Of a stretch of DNA of 64,000 nt, positions 7,927-16,223 are shown in pieces. Positions within the stretch are counted from its first letter, which is position 1. The number at the start of each line of letters is the position of its first letter. The notes under the pieces are model-generated. The model had not been told where the DNA came from and made no database searches. It was given only the letters and a program-made list of their open reading frames with translations. The stretch is from Bacteroidota bacterium (GTDB taxonomy: Bacteria; Bacteroidota; Bacteroidia; Sphingobacteriales; Sphingobacteriaceae), in NCBI GenBank assembly GCA_026224775.1, contig JAMFRP010000041.1, positions 32,482 to 96,481 on the forward strand. Reading direction: 5' to 3'. A program made the position numbers and the translations under genes.

Positions 7927-9237
7927 CTACGCTGCATTTGCAATTGGCGCTTTCTGCTGATACACTCCTTTATAACTATATACGGTATAACTGCAAATAA
8001 GCTTTGCTGAGTATTTAGCTATAAAACATGCAAAAATTATTGGTATAAAAAGCACAAAGCCCCCTGTAACCAAGCTGCAGGTTAAAAATACAGATGTTAA
8101 AGGCCCGTGTATGGCAGCGCTCAACGCAGCGGCAGCCCCCACCAACGCGAAGTTTAAAACAATAAGCTGGGTATTGAAAAAGTGATTTAACATTACGGCA
8201 AACAGCATTCCCAATATCGCCCCTACAACTATGCTTGGCGCAAATACACCGCCATCTCCGCCTGCTCCTAATGTAAGCGAAGCTACAAGCGGTTTCAGTA
8301 TAACCAATGCGGCTAACAACAGCGCCAGGCCTAGGGTAAACGTTTGATGATGGATTTGATTTAATAGCTCAGGTATGGCACTATAACTATCCCCATATAA
8401 TTGTGGGAAGCACATAATGGATAGTCCCACCAAAATAGCGCCTGCGTTTACTCTTATAAAGTTGTTGTTGATCTTTCCAAACCGGTCTTTAAGAAAAATT
8501 ACTGTTTTAGTAAAATAAACAGAAACGAAGCCTGCTGCTATACTTAGTACAATTAAGTATGGAACTGCATGAAAACTCCAATCGGTTGCCGTAAAATTGA
8601 ATAATTTATTAGACTTAAACAGGAACATAAAGCCCCAGGCCACTAAAGCCGAACAGGCGCAGCTAATGAAGATGGTTTTTGTAAGTTTTTTAGCGATTAC
8701 TTCAATAGCAAATAAGAAACCAGCCAGCGGACTACCAAATAAAGTGGCGACTCCGGCAGCAACACCTGCACAAATCAGTTCAGTTTTGTAAATATTTGCA
8801 ATGGTTTTCTTGTTGTAAGCGGCTGCGCCAATAGCAGCGGTTGCTACAACCGTTGATACTTCTACACCGGTAGATCCACCAAAAATTACAGTTAAAAATC
8901 CGTTAAAATAATGCGAAGGGATTTTGTAAGCGGGTAGTTCATCGCGCCGGTTCTCTATCGTTTGGTATATTTCTTTAATACCCTTATTTGCCTTACCCAT
9001 AAATAAATACTTTCTTAAAAAGTAGATCGCGGTAATACCTATAGTTGGAAGCAGAACAAATAACAATGGCATATGGCTGACTTTATGAAAAATTTGATCT
9101 TCATAAAGTCCGGTTATTTTCTTTAATGAGTCGGCAAGAAGCACGGAAAGGAAAGCAACGATGATAGATATAAGAATTAACTTAAAATAGTGAAAGCGAA
9201 TGATGGCTTTTCTCATGATATTTAATAATTGCCGCAA
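7927..9237 (-). CDS. ClC-family chloride channel/transporter
   Basis: A 436-aa polytopic membrane protein of the ClC family, which moves chloride (or fluoride/nitrate in some clades) through the inner membrane. The gating-glutamate motif appears as GSTGVEVS at about residues 121-128: Glu126 is kept, but the usual R, G and P around it are replaced. The later GGDGGVFAPSIVVGA stretch near residue 325 matches the conserved GxFxP block. The N-terminal GSGIP selectivity motif is not obvious, so substrate and coupling may be atypical. There is no CBS domain. It is divergent from the FNR-like regulator, sharing a short intergenic region; an alternative start lies at Met8. Confidence 0.85.
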   Translation of the reverse strand: MRQLLNIMRKAIIRFHYFKLILISIIVAFLSVLLADSLKKITGLYEDQIFHKVSHMPLLFVLLPTIGITAIYFLRKYLFMGKANKGIKEIYQTIENRRDELPAYKIPSHYFNGFLTVIFGGSTGVEVSTVVATAAIGAAAYNKKTIANIYKTELICAGVAAGVATLFGSPLAGFLFAIEVIAKKLTKTIFISCACSALVAWGFMFLFKSNKLFNFTATDWSFHAVPYLIVLSIAAGFVSVYFTKTVIFLKDRFGKINNNFIRVNAGAILVGLSIMCFPQLYGDSYSAIPELLNQIHHQTFTLGLALLLAALVILKPLVASLTLGAGGDGGVFAPSIVVGAILGMLFAVMLNHFFNTQLIVLNFALVGAAAALSAAIHGPLTSVFLTCSLVTGGFVLFIPIIFACFIAKYSAKLICSYTVYSYKGVYQQKAPIANAA

Positions 9238-9283
9238 AACTAATATAATTGCGAGTTTCTACAATCAAAATAGTGTAATAAAT

Positions 9284-9297
9284 ATTGCATGTGCAAT
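9284..9297. promoter_or_regulatory. Candidate Crp/Fnr-type operator palindrome
   Basis: ATTGCATGTGCAAT is a 14-bp near-palindrome (ATTGCA-TG-TGCAAT, 6-bp arms). It lies in the divergent spacer between the chloride-channel and regulator genes, 69 nt upstream of the regulator start. Crp/Fnr proteins bind TTG-rich/CAA-rich dyads of similar size, so autoregulation is plausible. The spacing differs from the classical FNR box, so this is only a candidate. Confidence 0.35.
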
Positions 9298-9365
9298 GTT
9301 TTATTGTATTTTATTAGTAATATTGATATTATTGTATGTTGCTTGCAATTTTATACCGATACAAA

Positions 9366-10061
9366 ATGATAAAAAAACAACACCTGTGCGATTTGAATAC
9401 TTGTTTTCTGTGTACTAACTGTTTAAGCGACTGGAAACCTGCGATCGAATCAAACAAACAGAATATTCAGTTAAAAAAAGGACAGCAAATATTTAAGGAA
9501 GGGGACCCTGTAACAGGTATTTATTTTGTGTACGAAGGAAATATTAAAGCGCATAAAAGATGGGATAGTGAAAAGGAACTGATTGTTAGGTTTGCGAAAA
9601 AAGGAGATATTTTGGGCCATCTTGGGCTGGAAGGTGATAGGATTTACCCGGTAACGGCTACAGCGATGGAGGCGGCAACCGTTTGTTACCTGCCGATGGA
9701 GTTTTTTGAATCCTCGCTAAAAATAAATAACGGGTTTGCAATAAAGTTGATGCGATTTTTTGCCAGCGAATTACAAAAGTCAGAAAAAAGGATGCGCGAT
9801 TTGGTGCATATGCCGGTTAAGGTACGTGTAGCGCAGGCAATCATTACCCTAAAAAATCAATTCGGTATCAACGCCGAAGGTTTTATTGATATTGAATTGG
9901 CGAGGCAAGATCTGGCCTCATTTTCAGGTGCAGCATACGAATCTCTATTCCGAACTATAAATGACTTTGTTGCTGAAAATATTATAGCAGTTTCCGGGAA
10001 AAGTATGACCATCAAAAATGAAAATGCGCTTTTACAGCTGATTGCCAAAAGCGAATATTAA
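9366..10061 (+). CDS. FNR-like Crp-family transcriptional regulator with four cluster cysteines
   Basis: A 231-aa Crp/Fnr regulator with an N-terminal cyclic-nucleotide-binding fold (about 35-150) and a C-terminal winged helix (about 160-231). I chose ATG 9366 rather than the in-frame ATG at 9336. N-terminal cysteines are C8, C13, C16 and C19, and a further Cys occurs in TVCYLP. That residue aligns with E. coli FNR Cys122 (MVCEIP), the fourth ligand of its oxygen-labile 4Fe-4S cluster. The recognition helix keeps E and R of the FNR ExxSR motif (YESLFR). Oxygen or NO sensing is a reasonable inference, supported by the ferredoxin and globin genes that follow. Confidence 0.85.
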   Translation: MIKKQHLCDLNTCFLCTNCLSDWKPAIESNKQNIQLKKGQQIFKEGDPVTGIYFVYEGNIKAHKRWDSEKELIVRFAKKGDILGHLGLEGDRIYPVTATAMEAATVCYLPMEFFESSLKINNGFAIKLMRFFASELQKSEKRMRDLVHMPVKVRVAQAIITLKNQFGINAEGFIDIELARQDLASFSGAAYESLFRTINDFVAENIIAVSGKSMTIKNENALLQLIAKSEY

Positions 10062-10072
10062 TAACGATTGCC

Positions 10073-10357
10073 ATGCCGGCTAATGAACGCGATATTTCTC
10101 TGACAATCATTTATAAAGGTGAAAGCTACCCCATCCAAACCTATCTGAATGAGTATGGGAGTTTGATGACCCTGATCTCTGACCATTTGGCTATTCCCGG
10201 TTTTGGCTTGTGTTGTGGCATGGGAAGTTGCGGCACTTGTCTGGTGACTATTAATAATAAATATGCTTCGGCTTCCAGATATGTCATGGCATGTGATATG
10301 CAGATTAATGACGAATTATCCAATACACAAATTACTATTTCAGATCAGCGATATTAA
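10073..10357 (+). CDS. 2Fe-2S ferredoxin-like protein
   Basis: A 94-aa plant-type 2Fe-2S ferredoxin. The ligands are visible as CCGMGSCGTC at 47-56 (Cys47 or 48, Cys53, Cys56) with a distal Cys74 in VMACD, the normal spacing of the fold. It is short, lacks a signal peptide and would act in the cytosol as an electron carrier. It starts 11 nt after the FNR-like regulator, so the two are almost certainly one operon. Its partner could be the nearby globin or a reductase encoded elsewhere. Confidence 0.85.
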   Translation: MPANERDISLTIIYKGESYPIQTYLNEYGSLMTLISDHLAIPGFGLCCGMGSCGTCLVTINNKYASASRYVMACDMQINDELSNTQITISDQRY

Positions 10358-10378
10358 TATTGAAGTTTCACACTTAAT

Positions 10379-10405
10379 TGTCATTCTTCGTTCCTCAGAA
10401 TGACA
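10379..10405. repeat. Short REP-like hairpin
   Basis: Perfect 9-bp arms TGTCATTCT (10379-10387) and AGAATGACA (10397-10405) around a 9-nt loop TCGTTCCTC. The outer TGTCATT and the TCGTTCCTC loop resemble pieces of the larger element at 5721-5837, so this looks like a degenerate or minimal relative. It lies between the ferredoxin and globin genes. Confidence 0.5.
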
Positions 10406-10439
10406 TTGGTGATTAAGGTGATTAAATAGAAAGATTTAA

Positions 10440-10826
10440 ATGAAAGATATTGAAGACATAGCAGACATAAAGCTATTTGTAGATAAGTTTTATATTAAGG
10501 TGCGCGAAGATGAATTAATAGGCCCTGTATTTTCGGCAGCTATTACGGGCGATTGGCAACCACATTTGAATAGGATGTACGCGTTTTGGAATGCCGCATT
10601 GTTTAACGTCCCGGGGTTTAAAGGAAATCCTTTCGCTAAACACGTTCCCTTAGGAATTTCGCAGCAGCATTTTGACCGTTGGCTGATGCTGTTTGTTGCA
10701 ACTATCAACAATCACTTTGAGGGGCCGATAGCGGAGGATGCAAAACATCGGGCTGAATTAATGGCCGCGATGTTTGTTTCTAAATTAGGAAGAATGAGCG
10801 GTAGCCCCGGAAATGTAATTGTTTAG
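10440..10826 (+). CDS. Group III truncated hemoglobin
   Basis: A 128-aa globin of the truncated group III (P) class. The family landmarks are Tyr18 at B10, the haem-ligating His77 at F8 in QQHFDRW and the following Trp81; the usual group III PGFKGNPF loop appears near residue 58. Such proteins bind oxygen or NO in the cytosol and are often linked to nitrosative or low-oxygen stress. It follows the FNR-like regulator and ferredoxin by 82 nt, and a terminator-like hairpin lies downstream, which suggests a small redox-responsive operon. Confidence 0.88.
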   Translation: MKDIEDIADIKLFVDKFYIKVREDELIGPVFSAAITGDWQPHLNRMYAFWNAALFNVPGFKGNPFAKHVPLGISQQHFDRWLMLFVATINNHFEGPIAEDAKHRAELMAAMFVSKLGRMSGSPGNVIV

Positions 10827-10900
10827 GGATTGCGATTGAGTGCGAGTCAATAACGTCCGCCCCGAGGTTGGGGGAATGCCATTAAATTAAGGGTGAAAAA

Positions 10901-10927
10901 ACTAAAAAAGAAAACTCCTTTTTTAGT
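10901..10927 (+). terminator. A/T-stem terminator after globin
   Basis: The arms ACTAAAAAAG (10901-10910) and CTTTTTTAGT (10918-10927) are perfectly complementary around a 7-nt loop. The stem itself supplies a T tract. It lies 74 nt after the globin stop and 120 nt before the next gene, dividing the two units. Confidence 0.55.
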
Positions 10928-11046
10928 TAGAATCCTCCTAACAATCAGTAAATAAAAACGTCTAAATAAGTCCTGTTTTCAGGCCAATTTATTAGCTTTT
11001 CTCAGCTAAATTTCGTATATTTAAGCTTATCAGCTATAGAATATAA

Positions 11047-11790
11047 ATGCTCTTTAACACCCTCACTACCCACATCTTAACCGTTATTTTTATTGCTACA
11101 GTTTTCCGTTCAGCCTTTGGTTTTGGCGAATCATTGATAGCCGTTCCCTTGCTTGCACTATGGATGCCATTGAATGTTGCGGTGCCTCTATCCGTTCTGG
11201 TATCCATAACCATTGCCGGGATTGTAGTAATACAGGATTGGGATAAAATACATCTTAAAAGTGCTGGGGGCTTGATTGGATTTACGCTGATTGGGATACC
11301 TATTGGATTGCTGTTATTGGTAAAAACGGATGAGCGCATTGTGAAAGCAGCTCTTGGCCTTGTTGTGAGCCTGTTCTCTCTGTATCTTTTAACCGGCAAA
11401 CAGCTTAAAGAATTAAAAAAAGACAGTCTTCCATGGCTTTTCGGCTGCGGATTACTTTCGGGAATTTTGGGTGGTGCTTACGGAATAAATGGTCCTCCGC
11501 TGGTGGTTTACGGCGCTAAAAGGCGATGGTCGGCCCAGCATTTCCGTGCTACGGTGCAAGGATATTTCCTTATAGCCAGCGCCGTTGGGATGATCGGTTA
11601 CTGGCTAACCGGTTTATTAGTTACTGCTGTATTTCATTATTATTTGTTAAGTCTGCCGGTAATGGTTCCTGCAGTTTTTATCGGTAGATTGATTAATAAT
11701 CGCCTTAACAGCGAAAGCTTTTTCAAATATGTTTACGTTGTGCTGTTAGGCATCGGACTATTTCTGCTCATTAAATCTATTGTAGGTTAA
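11047..11790 (+). CDS. TSUP-family (TauE/SafE) membrane permease
   Basis: A 247-aa polytopic protein with about eight hydrophobic segments. It has the repeated signatures of the TSUP family, including FGFGESLIAVPLL near residue 25 and GGAYGINGPPLVVYG near residue 140. Members move sulfite, sulfonates or other small anions across the inner membrane, or export sulfur intermediates. The substrate here is unknown; a sulfur link would fit the sulfatase block a few kilobases upstream, but the two are not contiguous. It appears to be a single-gene unit. Confidence 0.8.
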   Translation: MLFNTLTTHILTVIFIATVFRSAFGFGESLIAVPLLALWMPLNVAVPLSVLVSITIAGIVVIQDWDKIHLKSAGGLIGFTLIGIPIGLLLLVKTDERIVKAALGLVVSLFSLYLLTGKQLKELKKDSLPWLFGCGLLSGILGGAYGINGPPLVVYGAKRRWSAQHFRATVQGYFLIASAVGMIGYWLTGLLVTAVFHYYLLSLPVMVPAVFIGRLINNRLNSESFFKYVYVVLLGIGLFLLIKSIVG

Positions 11791-11932
11791 TGATGCTTCT
11801 TTGACTGTAATAGTATTTGTTATCTGTTTCTGTTTTTTCTTTTTGAACGCAGCCACAGCGACCATAAAACTCAATGATAATATATCATAATATCCTGACA
11901 ATCTTTCATCACAAACCCGCCCGGTATTGTAA

Positions 11933-11940
11933 TAATTTTG
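11933..11940 (+). promoter_or_regulatory. Candidate Bacteroidota -7 promoter element
   Basis: TAATTTTG matches the TAnnTTTG -7 consensus of Bacteroidota primary promoters. It lies about 94 nt upstream of the isomerase start. No clear TTTG-type -33 box is visible at the right spacing, so this is tentative. Confidence 0.25.
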
Positions 11941-11980
11941 GAATATCATCCTATGCGATGCCTTTTCGCAGGTGGGTGAT

Positions 11981-12004
11981 TATAGGATATTGATTTTTCC
12001 TATA
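11981..12004. promoter_or_regulatory. Candidate operator dyad before sugar operon
   Basis: TATAGGA (11981-11987) and TCCTATA (11998-12004) form a perfect 7-bp inverted repeat with a 10-nt spacer. It ends 29 nt before the isomerase start codon. The geometry suits a dimeric repressor or a small leader hairpin. No regulator gene accompanies the operon, so the factor would act from elsewhere. Confidence 0.35.
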
Positions 12005-12033
12005 GTCCAATTTAACCAGTTTTTATAATACAG

Positions 12034-13443
12034 ATGAGTAATAAAGCAACCTTAGGCGTAATTATTGGCAATCGCGATTTCTTCCCTGACCGATTAGTTT
12101 CAGAGTCACGTGCAGATCTTATTGAATTGTTCGGCAAATTGAACATCACACCTGTGATGCTTACCGAAACTGATTCCAAGCTTGGTGGCGTTGAAACCTT
12201 TAAAGATGCCCAAAAATGTGCTGACTTGTTTCGCAAACATCAGGACGAGATCACAGGCATATTGGTATTGCTGCCAAACTTTGGCGATGAAAAAGGTGTT
12301 GCCGAAACCATCAAATTATCAGGATTAAATGTGCCGGTATTGATACAAGCCTACCCTGATGAACTAAGCAAACTGGATGTTGCCCGTCGCCGTGATTCAT
12401 GGTGTGGTAAAATATCGGTTTGTAATAATTTGTATCAGTACGGTATTAAATATACACTTACAAATAACCATGTAATCCATCCATCGGCACCGGCATTTAC
12501 TGCCGACTTGCTGGATTTTGTGGCTGTTTGCCGTGTTGTTAAAGGTTTGCGCAAAGTGCGGATCGGGGCAGTAGGTGCCAGGCCGGGAGCATTTAATACT
12601 GTCCGCTACAGCGAAAAAATATTACAGCGCAACGGCATATCGGTAACCACGGTCGATCTATCCGAAATATTGGGCAACGCCAATAAGCTAACAAAAGATC
12701 ATGCCGAGGTAAAAGCGCATCTCGATAAAATACTAGCTTACACACCCATCGGCAAAACGCCTGATGAGGCATTGATACAAATTGCCAAACTCGACGTAGT
12801 GCTCAACCATTTTATGGAAGAAAACGCGCTTGACGCCACAGCCATACAATGTTGGACATCGTTGCAAAAAAACTATGGTTGTAATGTATGTACCAGCATG
12901 AGTATGATGAGCGAAAATATGCTGCCAAGCGCCTGTGAGGTTGATGTTACCGGCACATTGACCATGTATGCCATGCAATTAGCATCAGGATCGCCGAGCG
13001 CGCTGGTTGACTGGAATAACAATTATGCTGACGATGAGAACAAATGCGTATTGTTCCATTGTGGTAACTGGGCAAAATCATTCTTGCCTGACATCGAGAT
13101 CAGTACCGCGCCAATTTTAGGAACAAGCGTTGGCGAAGAAAATACCTATGGCGCTTTATCCGGAAGGACACCGGCATCACCGTTAACATTTGGCAGGATA
13201 AGCACCGATGATCCAAAAGGTATTATCAAAGCTTATTTTGGTGAAGGCGCATTAACTGATGATGCTTTAAACACCTTCGGTAACCGGGCTGTAGCACAGA
13301 TACCGGATCTGCAGGGTTTAATGCAATATGTTTGTCGCAATGGTTTTGAACATCATGTGGTAATGAACGCGTCAAAAACAGCCGGTATTTTAAAAGAAGC
13401 TTTAGGTAACTACATGGGTTGGGAAATTTATAACCACGGATAA
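12034..13443 (+). CDS. L-fucose/L-arabinose isomerase-family sugar isomerase
   Basis: A 469-aa cytosolic protein of the FucI/AraA superfamily, which interconverts aldoses and ketoses with a divalent metal. Likely metal ligands are Glu302 (ACEVDVTG), Asp326 (LVDWNN) and His342 (LFHCGN), in the Glu-Asp-His order of L-fucose isomerase. It is shorter than E. coli FucI (591 aa) and belongs to the shorter COG2407-type branch, so the exact sugar is uncertain. It is the first gene of a plus-strand operon with a split transketolase, a CUT2 ABC importer and an FGGY kinase, suggesting the order import, isomerise, phosphorylate, cleave. Confidence 0.8.
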   Translation: MSNKATLGVIIGNRDFFPDRLVSESRADLIELFGKLNITPVMLTETDSKLGGVETFKDAQKCADLFRKHQDEITGILVLLPNFGDEKGVAETIKLSGLNVPVLIQAYPDELSKLDVARRRDSWCGKISVCNNLYQYGIKYTLTNNHVIHPSAPAFTADLLDFVAVCRVVKGLRKVRIGAVGARPGAFNTVRYSEKILQRNGISVTTVDLSEILGNANKLTKDHAEVKAHLDKILAYTPIGKTPDEALIQIAKLDVVLNHFMEENALDATAIQCWTSLQKNYGCNVCTSMSMMSENMLPSACEVDVTGTLTMYAMQLASGSPSALVDWNNNYADDENKCVLFHCGNWAKSFLPDIEISTAPILGTSVGEENTYGALSGRTPASPLTFGRISTDDPKGIIKAYFGEGALTDDALNTFGNRAVAQIPDLQGLMQYVCRNGFEHHVVMNASKTAGILKEALGNYMGWEIYNHG

Positions 13444-13446
13444 ATT

Positions 13447-14277
13447 ATGGTGATGACTGATAAGCAATTGGCAGAGCGATCAATAACCTATCGTAAAAAG
13501 ATACTCAAATACATTGTGGGCGCTAAAGCCGGGCATACCGGCGGAAGCTTATCATGTATTGATATTTTAAATGTGTTATATAATGAGGTGATGAATGTTG
13601 GTCCGCAAAACTTTACCTCGCCGGATAGGGACAGGTATATCCAAAGTAAGGGCCATTGTGTGGAGGCTTTATATGTGGTTTTGGCAGATAAAGGTTTCTT
13701 CCCTGAAAAGGATTTGGAAACATTATGCAAATACAAATCGCATTATATAGGTCATCCCACTAAAAAAGTACACGGTGTTGAACAAAATACCGGGGCGCTT
13801 GGTCATGGTTTACCTATTGCGGCCGGAACTGCCCTGGCAGCCAAAATGGACAAAAAGAATTACCGCGTTTTTACCCTTTTGGGTGATGGTGAATTACCCG
13901 AAGGCTCAAATTGGGAAGCCGCGCTAACCGCTGCTCACTACAAGCTGGATAATTTATGCGCTATAATAGATAACAACAAATTACAAATAACCGGAACAAA
14001 CGCCGAGGTATGTAATACCGACCCGATAGATGCCAAATTTGAAAGTTTTGGTTGGGCAGTGCGACATGTTGATGGTAATGATGTAAATGCTTTGAAAGAA
14101 GTTTTGAGTTCCGTGCCTTTTGAAAAAGGAAAGCCAAGCCTGGTTATTGCCCATACTATAAAAGGCAAAGGGGTAAGCTTTATGGAGAATAGTGTTAAAT
14201 GGCATCACGGTGTGCCCGATAAAGACCAATATGAAACAGCCATAGCCGAACTGGATATGGAAATGGCGAACGTTTAA
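13447..14277 (+). CDS. Transketolase N-terminal subunit
   Basis: A 276-aa thiamine-diphosphate-binding half of a split transketolase. The ThDP motif is present as GDGE at 146-149 and NN at 176-177, the usual GDG-x(26)-NN spacing. Substrate-side histidines sit in GHTGGSLS (about 29-36), SKGH (67-70) and GALGHG (116-121). It must pair with the next gene, which carries the pyrimidine-binding half. Starts at 13447 or 13453 are both possible. It begins 3 nt after the isomerase stop. Split transketolases occur in dedicated sugar pathways as well as in the pentose-phosphate route. Confidence 0.88.
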   Translation: MVMTDKQLAERSITYRKKILKYIVGAKAGHTGGSLSCIDILNVLYNEVMNVGPQNFTSPDRDRYIQSKGHCVEALYVVLADKGFFPEKDLETLCKYKSHYIGHPTKKVHGVEQNTGALGHGLPIAAGTALAAKMDKKNYRVFTLLGDGELPEGSNWEAALTAAHYKLDNLCAIIDNNKLQITGTNAEVCNTDPIDAKFESFGWAVRHVDGNDVNALKEVLSSVPFEKGKPSLVIAHTIKGKGVSFMENSVKWHHGVPDKDQYETAIAELDMEMANV

Positions 14278-14289
14278 AATAGAATTGAC

Positions 14290-15255
14290 TTGGGAGCAGT
14301 AATTGAAAATAATACAATAAACGGCAAGCCTAACCAGGATGTGTTTTCGGCTACATTATTGGAACTTGCTGATAAAGACAGGAATATAGTGGTAGTCACC
14401 AGCGATTCTCGTGGTTCGGGTAAACTGGTAGCTTACGGGCAACAACTGCCGGGGCAGATAGTGGAGATTGGCATTGCCGAACAAAATCTGGTTGGTGTAG
14501 CCGCGGGTCTGGCATCTGCCGGAAAAAGAACATTCGCGGTATCACCAGCCTGCTTTTTAACAGCAAGGGCCCTGGAGCAGATCAAAAATGATGTATGCTA
14601 TTCTGACAATCCTGTACGCTTGATTGGGATTAGTGCGGGAGTAAGTTACGGGGCATTGGGTTCAACACACCACAGTCTGCATGATTTTGCCGTACTGCGC
14701 GCCATCAACAACATTACTATAGTAGCGCCTGCCGATAATTTTGAAACTACTGAAGCAGTAAAGCTTGCCGTAAAACTGAATAAGCCTTTGTACCTGCGTT
14801 TTGGTAAAAAAGCCATGCCTTTGCTAACCGATGATGAGCAGAATGGCTTTGAATTTGGTAAAGGGAGGATAATTAAAAAGGGCAGTGATGTAACCATTAT
14901 AGCAACAGGCGAAACCGTTTATCCCGCTTTGCAAAGCGCTGAACAACTGGCACAGCAGGGCATCAGTGCAACCGTGGTTAGTATGCATACGATAAAACCA
15001 TTAGATGCAGAGCTAATACTGCAATTAGCGAAAGATACCGGTGCGATATTAACAGTTGAAGAACACAGCGTAAATGGTGGTTTAGGCGAAGCCTGCGCAT
15101 CGTTGTTACTGCAAAATAAATACAATAAACCATTTAAAATAATGGGTATACCCGATGAGTACACGGTTACTGGCTCGCAAACAGAAATATTTAATCATTA
15201 CGGCTTATCTGCGGATGGGATCGCTCAGGCCGTTTTAACCTTATTGAAAACCTGA
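14290..15255 (+). CDS. Transketolase C-terminal subunit
   Basis: A 321-aa partner of the preceding subunit with the pyrimidine-binding domain (about 10-180) and the C-terminal transketolase domain (about 195-315). The catalytic Glu is in EIGIAEQNLVG near residue 66. The best start is TTG 14290, since there is no ATG nearby; ATT at 14284 is the only other option. It lies in the same reading frame as the upstream subunit, separated only by its TAA and four sense codons, as if one stop had split an ancestral fused enzyme. Both halves are needed for activity. Confidence 0.87.
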   Translation: MGAVIENNTINGKPNQDVFSATLLELADKDRNIVVVTSDSRGSGKLVAYGQQLPGQIVEIGIAEQNLVGVAAGLASAGKRTFAVSPACFLTARALEQIKNDVCYSDNPVRLIGISAGVSYGALGSTHHSLHDFAVLRAINNITIVAPADNFETTEAVKLAVKLNKPLYLRFGKKAMPLLTDDEQNGFEFGKGRIIKKGSDVTIIATGETVYPALQSAEQLAQQGISATVVSMHTIKPLDAELILQLAKDTGAILTVEEHSVNGGLGEACASLLLQNKYNKPFKIMGIPDEYTVTGSQTEIFNHYGLSADGIAQAVLTLLKT

Positions 15256-15285
15256 TGTAATCCGTAAGCAACCAATTAAAACCTA

Positions 15286-16221
15286 ATGATGAAGTACTTC
15301 AAAATATTACTGTTGGTGATGCTTGCTTTTGCGTCCTGCCAAAATCGGTCGGGTTCGGCAAAGCAAAAAAAGATAGCCATTATCGTGTCTACATTAAACA
15401 ATCCCTGGTTTGTTTTTTTGGCGCAAACGGCAGCTGCACGGGCTAAAACATTAGGTTATGAGTCTAAAATATTCGATTCGCAAAATAATACCGCATTAGA
15501 AACTGATCATTTTGAGAATGCTATCGCGGATGGTTACAATGCTATTTTATTCAACCCAACAGATGCCAACGGATCAGTAGTAAACGTTCAGAAAGCAAAA
15601 AAAGCAGGTGTTCCTGTTTTCTGTATGGATAGGGAGGTTAACTCGCCCGATGCTACCTCGCAGATATTTTCCGATAGCTATTCAGGCTGTGTATCTCTGG
15701 CTAAAGATTTTGTACAAACCCTCAATAAAAAAGGCAATTACGTGGAGTTGTTGGGCCTCGTCGCCGATAATAATACCTGGGCGCGCTCTAAAGGTTTTCA
15801 TAGTCTGGTTGATTATTATCCCAGCCTTAAGATGGTGGCACAGCAAAGTGCCGATTTCGACAGGAATAAAGGCCTCGAAGTAATGGAATCAATATTACAG
15901 GCGCATCCCAATATCGATGCCGTTTTTGCTGGTAATGATGCCATGGCCATGGGCGCTTACCAGGCCTTGGTTGCCGCAGGCAAAGCCGATCACGTTAAGG
16001 TATTTGGTTTTGATGGTGCTGAAGACGCCATACAGGCTATAAAAGATAAAAAGGTATCGGCCACCGCCATGCAATTCCCAAAAGTAATAGCGCAAACCGC
16101 AGCCGACGATGCTGATGCCTACTTTAAAGGAAAGCGCGATTTCCCTAAAAAATTACCAGTAGCGGTTGAATTGGTTACCTATGATAATGTTAACGATTAT
16201 ATAGCCTACGGAAAAAAATAG
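15286..16221 (+). CDS. Sugar ABC transporter substrate-binding lipoprotein (RbsB-like)
   Basis: A 311-aa periplasmic binding protein of the ribose/xylose (Peripla_BP_4) type. It has a lipoprotein signal with lipobox FASC (Cys18), so it is membrane-anchored rather than freely soluble. Family features include IVSTLNNPWFV near residue 34, the FNPTDANG hinge-side block near 92 and GNDAMAMGAYQAL near 216. It delivers a monosaccharide to the permease and ATPase encoded three and two genes downstream. The ligand is not readable from sequence. Confidence 0.88.
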   Translation: MMKYFKILLLVMLAFASCQNRSGSAKQKKIAIIVSTLNNPWFVFLAQTAAARAKTLGYESKIFDSQNNTALETDHFENAIADGYNAILFNPTDANGSVVNVQKAKKAGVPVFCMDREVNSPDATSQIFSDSYSGCVSLAKDFVQTLNKKGNYVELLGLVADNNTWARSKGFHSLVDYYPSLKMVAQQSADFDRNKGLEVMESILQAHPNIDAVFAGNDAMAMGAYQALVAAGKADHVKVFGFDGAEDAIQAIKDKKVSATAMQFPKVIAQTAADDADAYFKGKRDFPKKLPVAVELVTYDNVNDYIAYGKK

Positions 16222-16223
16222 CC

